DNA of 64,000 nucleotides from Letharia columbiana (Eukaryota > Ascomycota > Lecanoromycetes > Lecanorales > Parmeliaceae): contig NW_023501080.1 of NCBI RefSeq assembly GCF_014066305.1, positions 62,001 through 126,000 on the forward strand, given 5' to 3'. The notes under the pieces are model-generated. The model made no database searches, had not been told where the DNA came from, and worked only from the letters and a program-made list of their open reading frames with translations. A program made the position numbers and the translations under genes. Below, piece after piece: positions 33,642 through 44,784 of the stretch (positions within the stretch are counted from its first letter, which is position 1; each line of letters opens with the position of its first letter).

Positions 33642-36290
33642 TCAGTCGTCGACGATATCATCATCATCATCATCATCATCCACGCCCAACTCCCCCGCCT
33701 CCTCGCCTCCGTGTCCCACATCCCTTCCACCGTTACCCTTCTTCCGACCCATCTTCCCCTTCGCACGCTCCACCGCTTCCGCCAAACTCATCGTCTTCGT
33801 CTTCGTCTTCGTCTTTTTCGTCTTCTTAGAATCATTGACGTTCCTGCCCAGGTGCACGGGCTCAGGCCGAGCACCCGCCCTCTGCCCCACGTAGCGAGAT
33901 GGTCTCTTGAAGACCACCTTCTCCTTTGCTGCAGGGCCGGGGAAGCGAGACGGTGTCCAGGCTAGTTCGTCGTCGTCGGAGGAGGGGGAGGGGTTGTGGG
34001 TGGCGCGGGTGGGGGAGAGGGGTCGGATTACGTGCGTGGGGAGGGAAGAGGATGCTTCGGCGATTAGGGAGGAAGGGTTGGAGATTCGATGATGTCTATC
34101 TGGAAGGTATAGATCGCTGGAGTGGCTTTGGCTGTCGTGGGTGGCTGGGGATGACGCTGTTGCCAGGACGGAGGATCGGCGGGGTGATGCTGATGAGTGC
34201 AGGACTTGCTGGGGCGTGCTAGAAGAGATACCAAGGCTCCGGGTCGAGCTCGACGATGCGTTGGCGTGACGCGATGCGTTGTCTAGAACCGGCGGAGAAT
34301 CGTCGCGCATTTCGTCCATCAGATGTGGGTTCTGCTTCACGGGGCTGGTGGCCGCTTCGGCGACCATGGAGGGCTGGGTGCGTGCGGGATCGTAGGTCGA
34401 GATGTCGTTGTCTGGTGAAGATTGGGGGCTTGCTTCTTCGATGACCCACTCGTCGTTGGGGCCAGAGTCGCTGAATATGAAATTCCGCCATATCGTTTCA
34501 TCGTCAGGTGGAGCGTTCTGCGCATTGGACTTTCGAGAAGCTTGATCTAGAACTTGCTGTTCGTTCGCTAAAGCTCCTGCTGTTGCCTGGGGGGTATGCG
34601 TGCTGGGAGGCTGCTCTTGCCTCGACTGAAAGTCACTAATGTCGTCGAGGTTGATCAAGCTCCGCCAGATCTCGCCTTCGCCCTCAGTTGGCTCAACATT
34701 TTCCTTGTCTTGAATTTCATCGGGCTGTACGGAAGTCTTTCGCTTTCGATCTCCGGTTGTCCCTCGCTGTCCCTCAGCCTTGTTCATGTTCGCCGCAGGT
34801 TGGTCTCTCGTGGTAGCTACTTTATCGGCCATGTTCATTGCGAAGGGTCTTCGACCTCCGGACCCATAGCTTTGATTCTCGAGTCCTTGCATGTATCGAG
34901 ACGTTGCAATGCTGAGCGGAGACGTACATGATTTTGCATCCTCAACTGGGGCGTATTCAGCTATCTGCTCTCCAAGCACGTTGAGATCTTCTGGATGTGC
35001 CGATTGCTCAGTCGCAGCCCCTGGAAGTCGCCCCTTAGTGAGAGCGAAATCGCGCACGATCGGACTACTCCTATGGTTTAGCTCTGAGGTCCAACCACGA
35101 GGCTGAGGCGTCTGCTCAAAGACCAAGCGAAACCCTGGTTTAGGCTCCGGAAGATGGTAGTCCTCTGGTAATTGTAGCTCATCCTCAGCGAGGGGAGCAT
35201 TATCATTGTCAGCGATAGTCGCGGCTTCCACCAACTGGGCTATACCCGAAGGCTTGACCTCCTCTGGACTGAAGAGACTACGGAAGGGCTCCGAAGACTC
35301 GTTTCTGAAACTTGAGGGGGCGGTAGATTCGCCTCTCTGATGTTGAGGCTTCGGTGTAGGTCCTGTATTGTCGTATTTGAATGAACTTGCCGAGTGTGAA
35401 GAGCCTTGTACTGGCCCTGGAGACTGGTAGCAATCGAGCATCTCATCTAAAATTGGTCCCGTATTCATGGCTGTTGAGCCAATCCGTATACTCACTCCTT
35501 CTGCGCTCCAATACTCTTCCGCAAACCCTCGATGTTGACCTCGCGGTTTCTCGGAGTAAGATGCCATTAGCGGTGCCTCCATTCGTCTTGAATTCTGCCC
35601 ATTCCAGCGGTTTTGAACGGCGCTGCCGTTCAAAGGGCGACGTCTGCCTATGAGATCTCGATCTTTGGCGTCCGTGAATTTCATCTTGACGGGCTTTGAC
35701 ATACGTCTCTGCCTTTCAACGCCGACCCAGTCGCTCTCTTGAAGGAGCTTGCCTCGCTTAGCTTCCACACTGTCAACGACTTCTAGAGGATCTAGTTCAT
35801 CGCTCGTAGAGGGCGTTGGGGTTCGAGGTCGCTTCGAAGTTCGTTTTGCAATGGGTTCAGTTTGGATTGGAGAGGACCTCGAGGGACGACGTGAGCTGAT
35901 GATGGAAGGCGAGATTGGAGGAATAGCAATACCGCTCGGTAGTACATGACCTTCGGTGTCGTTGATGAGGGAACGCTTTCTTTTGTTTCCCTCATTCCTT
36001 GGCCGGAGAGTTTGCAACTTCCTCACCACACCTTGGACGTTCTCAAATTGATCCAGCGTTCTCTGGCTGGAAACCATACATTTGGGGGGGCCTGAACGTC
36101 GGTCATCATGTACTCCATTCTCAAGCTTCCACTCTCCAAAGTCAAAGTACTGAATCTGTGGCGGAGATGGTCGCTGTCCATTCTGCAAATTGACGCGGGC
36201 TTTGGCAAAATGATTCTTCTGTTTGACGGAGAGAGAGACTTTGGCGTTCGCGTTGCGAGAGCGTGAGAGGGCGCCCCCAGTCCAGTTCAT
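33642..36290 (-). CDS. Unrecognised 882-residue, largely disordered protein
   Basis: One uninterrupted frame of 882 codons. I do not recognise the family. The N-terminus MNWTGGALSR...KQKNHFAKAR and a conserved-looking PPQIQYFDFGEW are followed by long Ser/Pro/Glu/Arg-rich sequence. Basic nuclear-localisation-like clusters occur (NKRKRS near 113; KRTSKRPR near 150). Short islands that look constrained are SDWVGVERQRRMSKPVKMKF (about 188-207), EEYWSAEGVSIRIGS and EIWRSLINLDDISDFQSRQE. The latter recurs as ETIWRNFIFSD about 70 residues later, suggesting a repeated motif W-R-x-I/F. The C-terminus is an Asp run. It is convergent with the helicase (350-bp gap). A nuclear role is a guess from composition. 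Confidence 0.75.
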   Translation of the reverse strand: MNWTGGALSRSRNANAKVSLSVKQKNHFAKARVNLQNGQRPSPPQIQYFDFGEWKLENGVHDDRRSGPPKCMVSSQRTLDQFENVQGVVRKLQTLRPRNEGNKRKRSLINDTEGHVLPSGIAIPPISPSIISSRRPSRSSPIQTEPIAKRTSKRPRTPTPSTSDELDPLEVVDSVEAKRGKLLQESDWVGVERQRRMSKPVKMKFTDAKDRDLIGRRRPLNGSAVQNRWNGQNSRRMEAPLMASYSEKPRGQHRGFAEEYWSAEGVSIRIGSTAMNTGPILDEMLDCYQSPGPVQGSSHSASSFKYDNTGPTPKPQHQRGESTAPSSFRNESSEPFRSLFSPEEVKPSGIAQLVEAATIADNDNAPLAEDELQLPEDYHLPEPKPGFRLVFEQTPQPRGWTSELNHRSSPIVRDFALTKGRLPGAATEQSAHPEDLNVLGEQIAEYAPVEDAKSCTSPLSIATSRYMQGLENQSYGSGGRRPFAMNMADKVATTRDQPAANMNKAEGQRGTTGDRKRKTSVQPDEIQDKENVEPTEGEGEIWRSLINLDDISDFQSRQEQPPSTHTPQATAGALANEQQVLDQASRKSNAQNAPPDDETIWRNFIFSDSGPNDEWVIEEASPQSSPDNDISTYDPARTQPSMVAEAATSPVKQNPHLMDEMRDDSPPVLDNASRHANASSSSTRSLGISSSTPQQVLHSSASPRRSSVLATASSPATHDSQSHSSDLYLPDRHHRISNPSSLIAEASSSLPTHVIRPLSPTRATHNPSPSSDDDELAWTPSRFPGPAAKEKVVFKRPSRYVGQRAGARPEPVHLGRNVNDSKKTKKTKTKTKTMSLAEAVERAKGKMGRKKGNGGRDVGHGGEEAGELGVDDDDDDDDIVDD

Positions 36291-37071
36291 GTTCCGAGCT
36301 CCACTTCTAGCCTTGGAGAGTCTGGATCAATGCTGAGGGAGCAGACCATGGAGGAGCAGACCATGGAAGTGCTGACCTTGTAAGTAGATTATAGTGAAGA
36401 GAAATCGCAGCAATGTGTGATTGAATTGGTGTAGACTGTTAGAAGGCATGAGATTGAAGTTGGATGGAGAAAAGCGAGGTGGAACAATTATCTGCTGCGT
36501 GTGGTTACTCAAACGCGTCTCGAGGATGTGATGGCAAAGTAGACGGGTGTAGTTCCTTTGCCACATGAATTGAGGACGCAATGCGGATATTTGAAGATTC
36601 GGGACCTCACTGGGAGGACAATAGTCAGAAGCATTATTATCAGAGAGGCCCCAATTTTGCACCTAAGCCCCTCTACCTTTGTCTCTCACAATGATCAAAG
36701 CAGCACAGTCTATTATGCAAGTAGAAAAGGAACCATTCGAGCAAAGCACAAGGCCCACGCCAACTTTTTTTTACCACAAATCCTTGTGTGCAAACTCCAT
36801 TTTAACGCCTCCAATCCAGCCACCTAGTGATGAAGGGTATCTTCCTTGAAAGCAGTATTTCTTTCCAATACGCCGAAGATGCCCATTAGACCGGACATTT
36901 GTCCATTACCCCTCCAACACCTTCGCTAAGCACGACGATCTATTACGTTGTAAAATCGAACATTACAATCTGGGCCTAGCACCTAAGCATCGTCAATTCT
37001 GTGGGAATCAACAATCTCAATCAGACTTACCTATGCCAGCAGCCCCCGACCCATGTAAAGAAGGACATTCC
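36291..37071. other. Intergenic region
   Basis: Lies between two minus-strand genes: promoter of the 882-residue protein and 3' region of the copper-fist gene. Nothing else supported. Confidence 0.5.
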
Positions 37072-38661
37072 CTAATTGGGAAGCCCATTATGTCCCTGAT
37101 GAGTGAGACATCCCGAGCATCTGCAATCACTACCGCACTGGCACATCCCAGTAGCATCGGTGCAATTGTTGTTCACGGGATATTCCATGGTAAAGTACCC
37201 GGAGTTCCGCATCGTACGGGGAGAGAAATCGTTGAAATAATCGCCACTATCGACCGACGCCCCCTCGTCAAACGTCGGCTGAAGCTCAGGGCCCTGGATT
37301 GGCGCATTCGTCCATTCAGATGCTGCGGACGGAAAAGGTCCCTCGTCCAGCGGTGGGTATCCCTGTCCCATCACTGGCTCTATATTGGTGCCATTTGTGG
37401 GAGCCACCCCATATCTAGATGGCGGCGGGCTCACAGGATTCACAGCCCAATAGTTGTCCATCGTCATGATTTGGTTAAGATCGTGTACACGTTCTCTGGT
37501 CGCGTCGTTGTATGGATGGGTTGCACAGTACACGCACGTGCATCCTGGGCCGCATTGACAGTTGTTGGAATTTGTTAAGGCATTGAATTCTGTGGATGGC
37601 ACAGCAGCGCTGATGATGGGATAGGGGTCGCCGGGTGGCGGATAAGGGTAACCTAGTCGCTCAAAGTGTGCGGGGTCAGGCATGCTGCGACCGTTCATGG
37701 CAGGCTGGATTACACTATAAGAAGCTGGGGTTCGAGGCTGATGGTAGGCGGCGTCCCAATCCTGTGGCCTTGAGAGTGAATAGTGGTTAGAATTCACATT
37801 GCTGTCTGGACGTACTGGCGAAGGGGAGCTAACGCCTTGGACCGTTGTTGGAGAGTAGGCTTGGCCGACCGAATGTGACTGCTCCTGGTGAGGGACTTGA
37901 CCACGTCGGGTTGGTGCTGTTGGCGTTGCTGCAGGTGTTGACTGATCACTCGGGCTTGGTTCCGCTATAGGCTGTTGCGTTCGCAGACCATCTCGCAAAG
38001 GAAGGCTATGAGATGGTTCGGCTCCCACGCTTTGACCATTCGCTGTCCTAGTCGATACACTAAGAGACATAATATGTTGGTAAAATGCTATGGATTGCGC
38101 ATCGGTTTGCCCGGGAAACTGCTGAATAGGCTGAACATTCTGGTAGGGAACCGTACGCGATGGATCCAATGGATCCTGTATCCGGGGTGGGCGCCGGGAA
38201 GGCTGAGCACCCTCATCGTCGGAAGTTGGATCGAAGACTCGCTGTACGCGGCAATTGCAATTTCCTCCTGCGCATGCTTAGCTTCGTTTTCATGTTGCAC
38301 AACCAGTCAACGCTAAAAAGGGCTCTTTTAGCGGTACAAGGGGAGTCTGACTTTGTTCACGCTTGGGAATCCTCATCATTATGACTTTGTCATCGGTGCA
38401 GCTACATGGGACTGTAACATGAGGGCAGTCTCGCAAAGGCCGGCCGGGCTTCTTGACTCGAACCATCCATCGGTCGAAGTGATCGCATCTTGTCGCCCGG
38501 TGGCCACGCACGCATGCTTCGCTGTGCCGAGCGTCAGCGACATTCTTGTGGACAGTAGAGAAGGATCAAAGCATGTGACTCCGCTCCGCTTCTGCACATG
38601 GGAGCGGGTAGAAAGGCAGTACTCACCATGCCCATTTAGAATTTTCGCTGTCGGTCGGCAT
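37072..38661 (-). CDS. Copper-fist transcription regulator
   Basis: Exons 38627-38661, 38361-38521 and 37072-38267 (introns 105 and 93 nt, GTGAGT and GTGAAC donors) join in frame to 463 residues. The first 70 residues form a copper-fist DNA-binding domain: KWACEACVRGHR, then RCDHFDRWMVRVKKPGRPL with the hallmark GRP, then DCPH and CSC, completed across intron 2 by GNCNCRVQRVF. The C-terminal part carries two copies of C-x-C-x3-C-x-C-x2-C (CQCGPGCTCVYC and CQCGSDCRCSGC), the copper-cluster motif of Ace1/Mac1/Cuf1-like factors. Such proteins control copper uptake or detoxification. Two C-terminal clusters suggest the Mac1/Cuf1 (uptake) side rather than detoxification; this is inference. The short first exon was found by extending the domain upstream. 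Confidence 0.88.
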
Positions 38662-40383
38662 TCTAATAGTTTCAAGAGCACGTTTGCGTGGGTGTCGAGA
38701 TGTGTAAGGTGACAGAGGTAGCTGAGCTGGTTGCGACTTATGCGTTCAACGGTGAGCAACGTCAAAGCTTAGATGAATTCAGTCCGTCGCTCAGGAAGTA
38801 GAATGCAAGGTAGTGATGTTTATGAGAGTGTAAGAGAACAAAGTAGTGATGGTAATGAGAGTGTAAGAGAAGAGAAAAGTTGCTTGATGAATGGAAAAAG
38901 AGAAGAGAAGGGACGAGGGAGCTACTATAATATAAAGTGGAACTTTCCGACCCAGCTGTAAATTGAAGAGGGGCAAAGCGGCACTAGCGGTTGAGTCTTC
39001 GGGCCGTCCCGTGTCAGGGCTGCATTTTACCAGATTTGGATGAAGATGCAGATACCCGAACAATAATAAGGATTGAGCATCGTGAAGAATTTCTTCACAT
39101 TTCAGATGATTCGCAACACGTTGGACGGTAGATGAGCATTGAGTATGCAATTCTGAATCTTTTATAGTAGAAGTATATGTCGTGCGTTAATTGGAAGACA
39201 TCGTTACGTCGCCCTCTGCTCAATGCTCAAAGCTCCTACAATCTGGCCATTGTCTCCACTTCCGTTGGAATCCCAAGCCACCTAATTTTACATGACCATT
39301 GACTTTCTAACTGGCATTTCACCTTCTCGCCAATTTGCCATCGCCGTCATCGTCGCCGAACTTATACACCGCCTTGGCTGATACCGCGAGAGGTCAGCGA
39401 AGGAGCTTTCTGCCCCACAATGGCGTAAGGACCGAGCTCTGTGGCCACCATGTCACCCGTCTTCTTTTCTAGCCACCTGGGACACAGCTTGTATTGATCG
39501 CCAAATCTAGGCTCTTAAGCAAGTGCAGCCGTCGAATAGTAGGTCATCCGGGGTCAGTGTGGAGCCTCTACCACGTGTTTTGGAGCTGTTTACTGCTGAT
39601 CTATGGTTATCGAAGAATCCAGAGGAGACAGCTTGATGGTTGGCTGATGAAGGGGCACACATTTGAAGCACCTAAGCCAGTGTGTTATCCACAAATATCG
39701 GTTCCGATGACCGTCAAGAAGCCAATTTCAGCCAATGACGTCCTTGCACAAACCCGCACTGTCGCACTGGAGGGATGAAGGTTGAAGAAAATATTTTTTT
39801 CAGGAAGCCTTTGGTGGAGTTGGCACCAATAGCGTTGCCACGACCACGGTTCTACAAGCCTTGGCCAGAAGAAAATTTCGATCCTCATCACGGAAAGAGC
39901 CTGATGCAGTAGTCATACTTGCCACGGTGCCGATTCTCATTGGGTCGGAGATGTGATGAAGACAGTTGTCTTTTCGAATTTAGCATGTGAAAAAATTGAC
40001 TGAGGAGGAATATGAGAAGATTTTGGTAATTCAGAACTCCACATTACTATTTTTGTCTGCGAAAGTGGAAGATTCCGAGCGACAAGTTCTGCAAAATTGG
40101 AGAAGGAAGGAAAAAGACAGCAGTAGCACTTGCAGTAGTCCAGTCTCGTCGTTGAATTTCCCCAAGCCAGCTTTCGAACTCGTGGCTGTTCACAAGGCCC
40201 CTGCTCAACGTCTTCGCAAGAATGTTCTGGCCTGATCAAAAGTCGTTGAGCGACCTAGGTCTCGTTGGGATTGACAAGGAATTAGAAGAGTATCATGATC
40301 AAAACAATTCTGCTACTACAGCAGACGATGAGGGGCTCTGCGATAATCCCCAAAGTCGTGAGTGAAATTGACTAAGATGATAG
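38662..40383. other. Intergenic region between divergent genes
   Basis: A 1.7-kb spacer between the copper-fist gene (-) and the Sam35-like gene (+). Around 38810-38880 GTAGTGATG/GAGAGTGTAAGAG is duplicated (about 38812-38838 and 38843-38869). Short open frames (39494-39778, 39987-40235) look weakly protein-like but have no recognised motif or splice context. No gene is called. Confidence 0.5.
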
Positions 40384-41744
40384 ATGTCAAAACCTTTCAG
40401 CTTGAAATTCAATGCACCTTCCGTCAGGCTTTCCAACAGACTGAATAGCTGCGGTCAACCGACGGAGACACCTAGCGCCGTTTCGGTCAAGGCTGTTCAT
40501 CGTAGGGCTGAATTCAATGGATCGATAACCCCGAATTTTCAAACATTGCATCAGCATGGATCTGAGCAAGCAATGCCACAAGATGCTGACGCGAAGTCAG
40601 AAGAGCGGCCGAAACAAAGTCGACCAAAAACGCAGGCTAGAGAGACTTCGCCACAATGGTTCACGACACCACAATCAATAAGGCGCCTCTTCGATAAATT
40701 CCCTTTACGGATATACTCTCTCAATGAGCTCCCACAGCGGTCACCACGAAACCGCGAAAATAATACCCTCTGGATCTTTACGACGAACGAAGGTGCCCAG
40801 CTTGGCGCACCATCTTTCAACCCTGGTTGTTTGAAATGGCAGGTGAGTTGGCAGAGAAGCTGGCGCCTGGGTAATGGACTATATCTATACTGACGGAGAA
40901 ATGCCAGGCCTACATGATCTTCAAGGGCATTGATTTCGTCACGATATCTTCGAATAACCATGCATCACCGACTGGAGCTCTTCCCTTCCTCCTACCGGCG
41001 TCAAGCACCAAGAATCCCCTGGAAGCTGTTCTCCCAATCCCTTCGACCCGCATCGAACGCTGGGTACGCGAGAAGAAGGTCAATACAGAAAAGACTGGCA
41101 GGCCTTCAGATGAAGGATTGGAAGCAAGAAATCAGCATGTAGAGGCTAGTGTCTCGACGAAACAGAAATCCATCTCCAAAGAGTCTTTAGATATGCGCTA
41201 CGAAGCTTACATGTCCCTGCCCAACTACCGGATTCGCAACGCCTACGTAGGTCCCATCTCCATTCCTCACGAAATCGTTGAAATAACAGCCATGCGCTCC
41301 CAGCTCTATTCGCTCTACCTTTCTCCTCCAAACTTCGCATCCATTGTCCTTCCACTCTACGTCAATCCTAGTACTTCAAACACTCTGGCCCGAGTCGCTC
41401 TCTCCCATCAACTACGCGCGGCCGCCGAGACTGAGCTTCTCAAGCAGTCACCCATAATCGATGTAGAGGCGACATACCGAGATTGCGACAAAGCTTTCGA
41501 AGCACTCTCCGAGCTATTAGGAGACGACGAATTCTTCTTCGGCGAGGAAGTGCCTGGATTGTTCGATGCGTGTGTCTTTGCTTACACACATGTTGTGCTC
41601 GATGAGGATCTGGACTGGAAGCACACAAGGTTGAGGGAGGGTCTGGAGCAATACGGTAACCTCGTGGAGCATCAGAAAAGCATTGTAGAGGGCTGGTTCG
41701 GGGACAACGCTTCAGGAAGGAGTCGAAGTCACAAGAAGGCTTGA
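40384..41744 (+). CDS. Sam35/metaxin-type GST-fold protein of the mitochondrial outer membrane
   Basis: Two exons (40384-40842, 40908-41744; intron 65 nt) encode 431 residues. After a variable, polar N-terminal 100 residues comes FDKFPLRIYSLNELPQRSPR, then GAPSFNPGCLKWQAYM and SSNNHASPTGALPFLLP, the thioredoxin-like Tom37/metaxin N-domain. The C-terminal half is helical and ends with a GST-C-like segment (PGLFDACVFAYTHVVLDEDL, HQKSIVEGWF). Proteins of this type (Sam35/Sam37, metaxins) belong to the SAM complex, which inserts beta-barrel proteins into the outer membrane. Assignment to Sam35 rather than Sam37 is uncertain. The start is also uncertain, since the first 100 residues look unconserved. 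Confidence 0.78.
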
Positions 41745-41898
41745 AACAAATGATCATACTGTTGAAATACTACTTTCAACACATACAATCTCTTTAGCAT
41801 TACCGAAGTTCGTGAAGCCCTCATGTCAGCATGAAGCGAGCAGAGAGAAAAGCGCCTGCCATTAAAATCCCCAGCTAACGAGCCCAATTGCCAGACCC

Positions 41899-42710
41899 TC
41901 ATAGCTCAGATTTCGTGCGCTCCTTCAACGCCTCCAATATCGGCCCCTCCAAGCTCTCCGGCTTCATAGTACTCGCCCAACGGCCCTTGACTTGCTACAC
42001 AGTGTCAGCGACCACCACGTTATGCTGAAAGAGCAGGCCAACACACCCCATCCTTGCCCACCAAGAACTTTTCAAAATTCCACTTTATCCTCTTGAATCC
42101 GAACAACCCCGGGATCTGCGCCTTCATCCACTCGTACACGGGCTCGGCCTTGTCGCCGTTCACGTCCGTCTTGCCCAGCACCGGGAACGAGACCCCGTAG
42201 TTGGTCAGGCAGAAGGACTGGATGGTGTCGTTGTCTCCGGGGTCCTGCTGCATGAACTGGTTGCAGGGGAAACCCAGGATGACGAAGTCGTCCGGGTGCT
42301 CGGCCTTGACCTTCTTGTAGAGCTTCTCGAGACCTTCGAATTGCGGCGTGAAGCCGCATTTGGAGGCGGTGTTGACGATCAGGACGACTTTGTTTTTGAG
42401 GCTGGAGAGGGGATAGGGTTGGCCTTTTTCTGCGAGGGGAGGGATGTCAGCAGGGTGGGGCGGGGGTGCAGTGCGATGTGGGGTGGGGGGAGAGATGTCT
42501 GGGGGCCGCGGAGGGGAAGGAGAAGGTTGAGGACGTATGTGACGTACTATCAAGAGGCTTGAAATCGTAGAAACTGGTAGCTGATGCCATGGTGTAGGCC
42601 CTTGTGTGCACTGTATGTACACTCGACGGAAGGGTGGTTCTGAATATGCTGGTGGAGGCGGGGTATAGGCAAATTCTTGTGCTTGCTTGTGATAGAAGCC
42701 TGGGCTGCAT
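41899..42710 (-). CDS. HYR1: Thiol-dependent glutathione peroxidase (Hyr1/Gpx3-like), two possible starts
   Basis: Exons 42548-42710, 42047-42429 and 41899-41994 (introns 118 and 52 nt). The 213-residue form begins with a Ser/Arg-rich, acid-free stretch like a mitochondrial presequence. An in-frame ATG at 42590 (MASATSFYDFKPLD) gives the usual cytosolic size, 173 residues. NTASKCGFTPQFEGLEKLY holds the peroxidatic Cys; GFPCNQF and WNFEKFLV complete the GPx signature, and the product ends KGRWASTMKPESLEGPIL. Cys rather than selenocysteine and further cysteines suggest thioredoxin-dependent reduction, as in yeast Gpx3, which also senses peroxide for Yap1. The gene converges on the Sam35-like gene with about 150 bp between stops. 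Confidence 0.92.
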
Positions 42711-43205
42711 CAAGGGACGAGCTGTTTATGTACGAGTAGTAAGACGGGATGGCGTAGTGGTCGATTATCAAACGATGTACCTCACAGTAGCTCCATACGG
42801 GCATATATCCGCGATCCGAGGTCATGTGCGGGATTGTGCGCGCCGAGGTGGGCTTTGTGCATTTTCCCAATTGTACCAACGACATACTTTCCTTTTCCAG
42901 AAAGTTGCTCGATCTTGCATCTTCCGGAAGAAACTCAAGGAGATCTAATCTGTCGTGGCGTACATGTATGTATTCACCTAAGTACCCACCTGCCTGTCAG
43001 CTTGGCGCCTGGGCAAAGTAGGTAATAGATCTTGAATCACTGAGACGCGTGTTTGTGCATTACAGTTTTTCTTGCTACTTTAGAGCCTATTAATTTCATT
43101 CATTACCTACGAGTATATCAAGCATTGTAGCGCTCCTGCCAGCTCTGCGGCTTCCGGGTATATGGCTATCCAGAATCGCCGGAACGCCAACGTGGGAATT
43201 GGACA
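42711..43205. other. Intergenic region
   Basis: Promoter of the peroxidase gene and 3' flank of the GGPP synthase gene. No other feature seen. Confidence 0.5.
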
Positions 43206-44364
43206 TCAGACTGCCATCTTGTCCAAGATAATCCTTACACCAGCCCCCTGTCCCGTACCCTCGTCGATCTCCTCGATCATTACCAAAGCCTTCTCCTTCA
43301 AATCTCGCAATATGACCTTGCAGTACTCGAAACTCCTCGTACCCTCCATATATTTGACAGCATACTTCTTGACTTCATCGTCGGTCGTTTTCTGCTTCAA
43401 TATGTTGATCAATTGCCGGTTCTGCGGATTAGAGCGTATGCTGTGGATGATTGGGAAGGAGAATTTCCCTTCTGTGAGATCTTCGCACAGACCTTTGTTC
43501 TCGGTGTATTCGCTGCTGGAGAGATTCATGTAGTCGTCTCGGATTTGGAAGAGCAGGCCTATCGTATTGACTAGAGGTACGAAGTGCCTGGACGACTGGT
43601 GAGTTACTGGACGCTCAAAGGGTAGGGAGGTAGACCCACTTGTCATTGCTGCTTTCCGCCTGCATCAGCTGCACTGCCAGCCTGAAGAGCCCACCGGTTT
43701 TGTTTCCCACCATTTCGAGGTAGTCGTCTTCGCTCGGGCATGTCAAGGTGTCCCGCCAAAATAGGTCCATCCCCTGTCCTCGATGTAGATTGCACAATTC
43801 CTCCGAGTATATATTGATGACCTTAGGATTTCCAAGCTTGAGCAGCTCTTGCAGTGCAGCGAAGTACACGTAGTTTGCAGAATTGATCGTCTGGGCCATT
43901 CCGAAGATGCTGTGTGCGACTGGCAAACCGCGTCGTAGGATGGAAGAGTCTTCAACATCATCTATGAGCAGTGATGCCGTATGCAGCATTCCCACCACAT
44001 TCGTAATAATCGCAAGACTCTCCGGCGGAACCTTCAACCACGCATTGAATGCCTCAATAAGTTGCTTTCGTATATCCTTTCCGGGAGAATTGAGCAGATA
44101 CTCGTATGGTCCCAGCACAATCCTTTCCTTTTCCTTGGACCATGTTGTCCCAGTAACGTGCTTCGCAATATTTTCAGCCGAGCTATTGAAGCCCGGCAAA
44201 GGCAAGGATTGTGTTGTCGATGGCTTTTTATTGTGAGACATCCAACTACCTTCCGCAACTGGCTTAAGAACTGGTTGCGTAGGGTTGACATGACCGCTTC
44301 CAAGACCTGTGGAGCTCCTGCGGGGAGGTATGGAATTGGGCGATTTGAAGGCGTCGGACACCAT
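43206..44364 (-). CDS. BTS1: Geranylgeranyl diphosphate synthase
   Basis: Two exons (43640-44364, 43206-43587; 52-nt intron splitting the codon of NDK) encode 368 residues. Motifs of trans-isoprenyl diphosphate synthases are complete: [14 protein letters not shown] (first Asp-rich DDxxD with following RR), [24 protein letters not shown], and [10 protein letters not shown] (second Asp-rich), then [14 protein letters not shown]. The enzyme condenses FPP or DMAPP with IPP to C20 GGPP for protein prenylation, carotenoids or diterpenes. The roughly 80-residue N-terminal extension is polar. With no terpene cyclase or P450 beside it, a primary-metabolism copy is more likely than a cluster copy. The ATG at 44364 was chosen over the upstream non-ATG frame. 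Confidence 0.94.
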
Positions 44365-44784
44365 TGTCGTGGTGATTAGGTAGTTTCTTTGCAAATTTCA
44401 CATTCTTCGAGAAGACCTTATAGGTAGCTTACTTGTGAGATCCATGAATATGAAGATAAGTTGTGGCCCTGGATGGTGATTTGCTGCCTAAAGCCCACGG
44501 CAGATGATTATTTGCCCGGCGGAAGGAGCCTCATTGCAATGAAACCTCGTCCAACCGAATCATGATTTGAAAAGTACATCGCTTTTACCGCTGACAATGT
44601 CCACCTGCAATGCTCCAAATTATGAAGAGGCGAAGCAAGTCGACTGGGCAAACAAGGCTTGTCCGTCATTGCGGGCGGATCCTTGATGTCCCGCCAACGC
44701 CATGTTTACAAACTGCCAAAAGCGGATCAAACTGCCCAGGAGCGCTTCTCACATCACCTCACAGCCAAATCAATCAAACCGAAA
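44365..44784. promoter_or_regulatory. Shared divergent promoter (GGPP synthase / cdc14)
   Basis: Only 420 bp separate the two start codons. Both transcripts must start here if the starts are right; a longer frame for Cdc14 opens at 44659. No specific binding site is claimed. Confidence 0.6.

Noticed and set aside
33642..36290. Considering the 882-residue protein as a known DNA-repair scaffold
   Set aside because: Only composition and acidic/basic patches supported it; no diagnostic domain visible.
39494..39778. 94-codon plus ORF with a hydrophobic stretch (YHVFWSCLLLIYGY)
   Set aside because: Looks protein-like and may be a relic, but I could not link it to a family or to neighbouring exons.
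39987..40235. 82-codon ORF starting KKLTEEEYEK
   Set aside because: Starts at GTG, lacks an upstream exon I can defend, and its frame is not joined to the Sam35-like gene.
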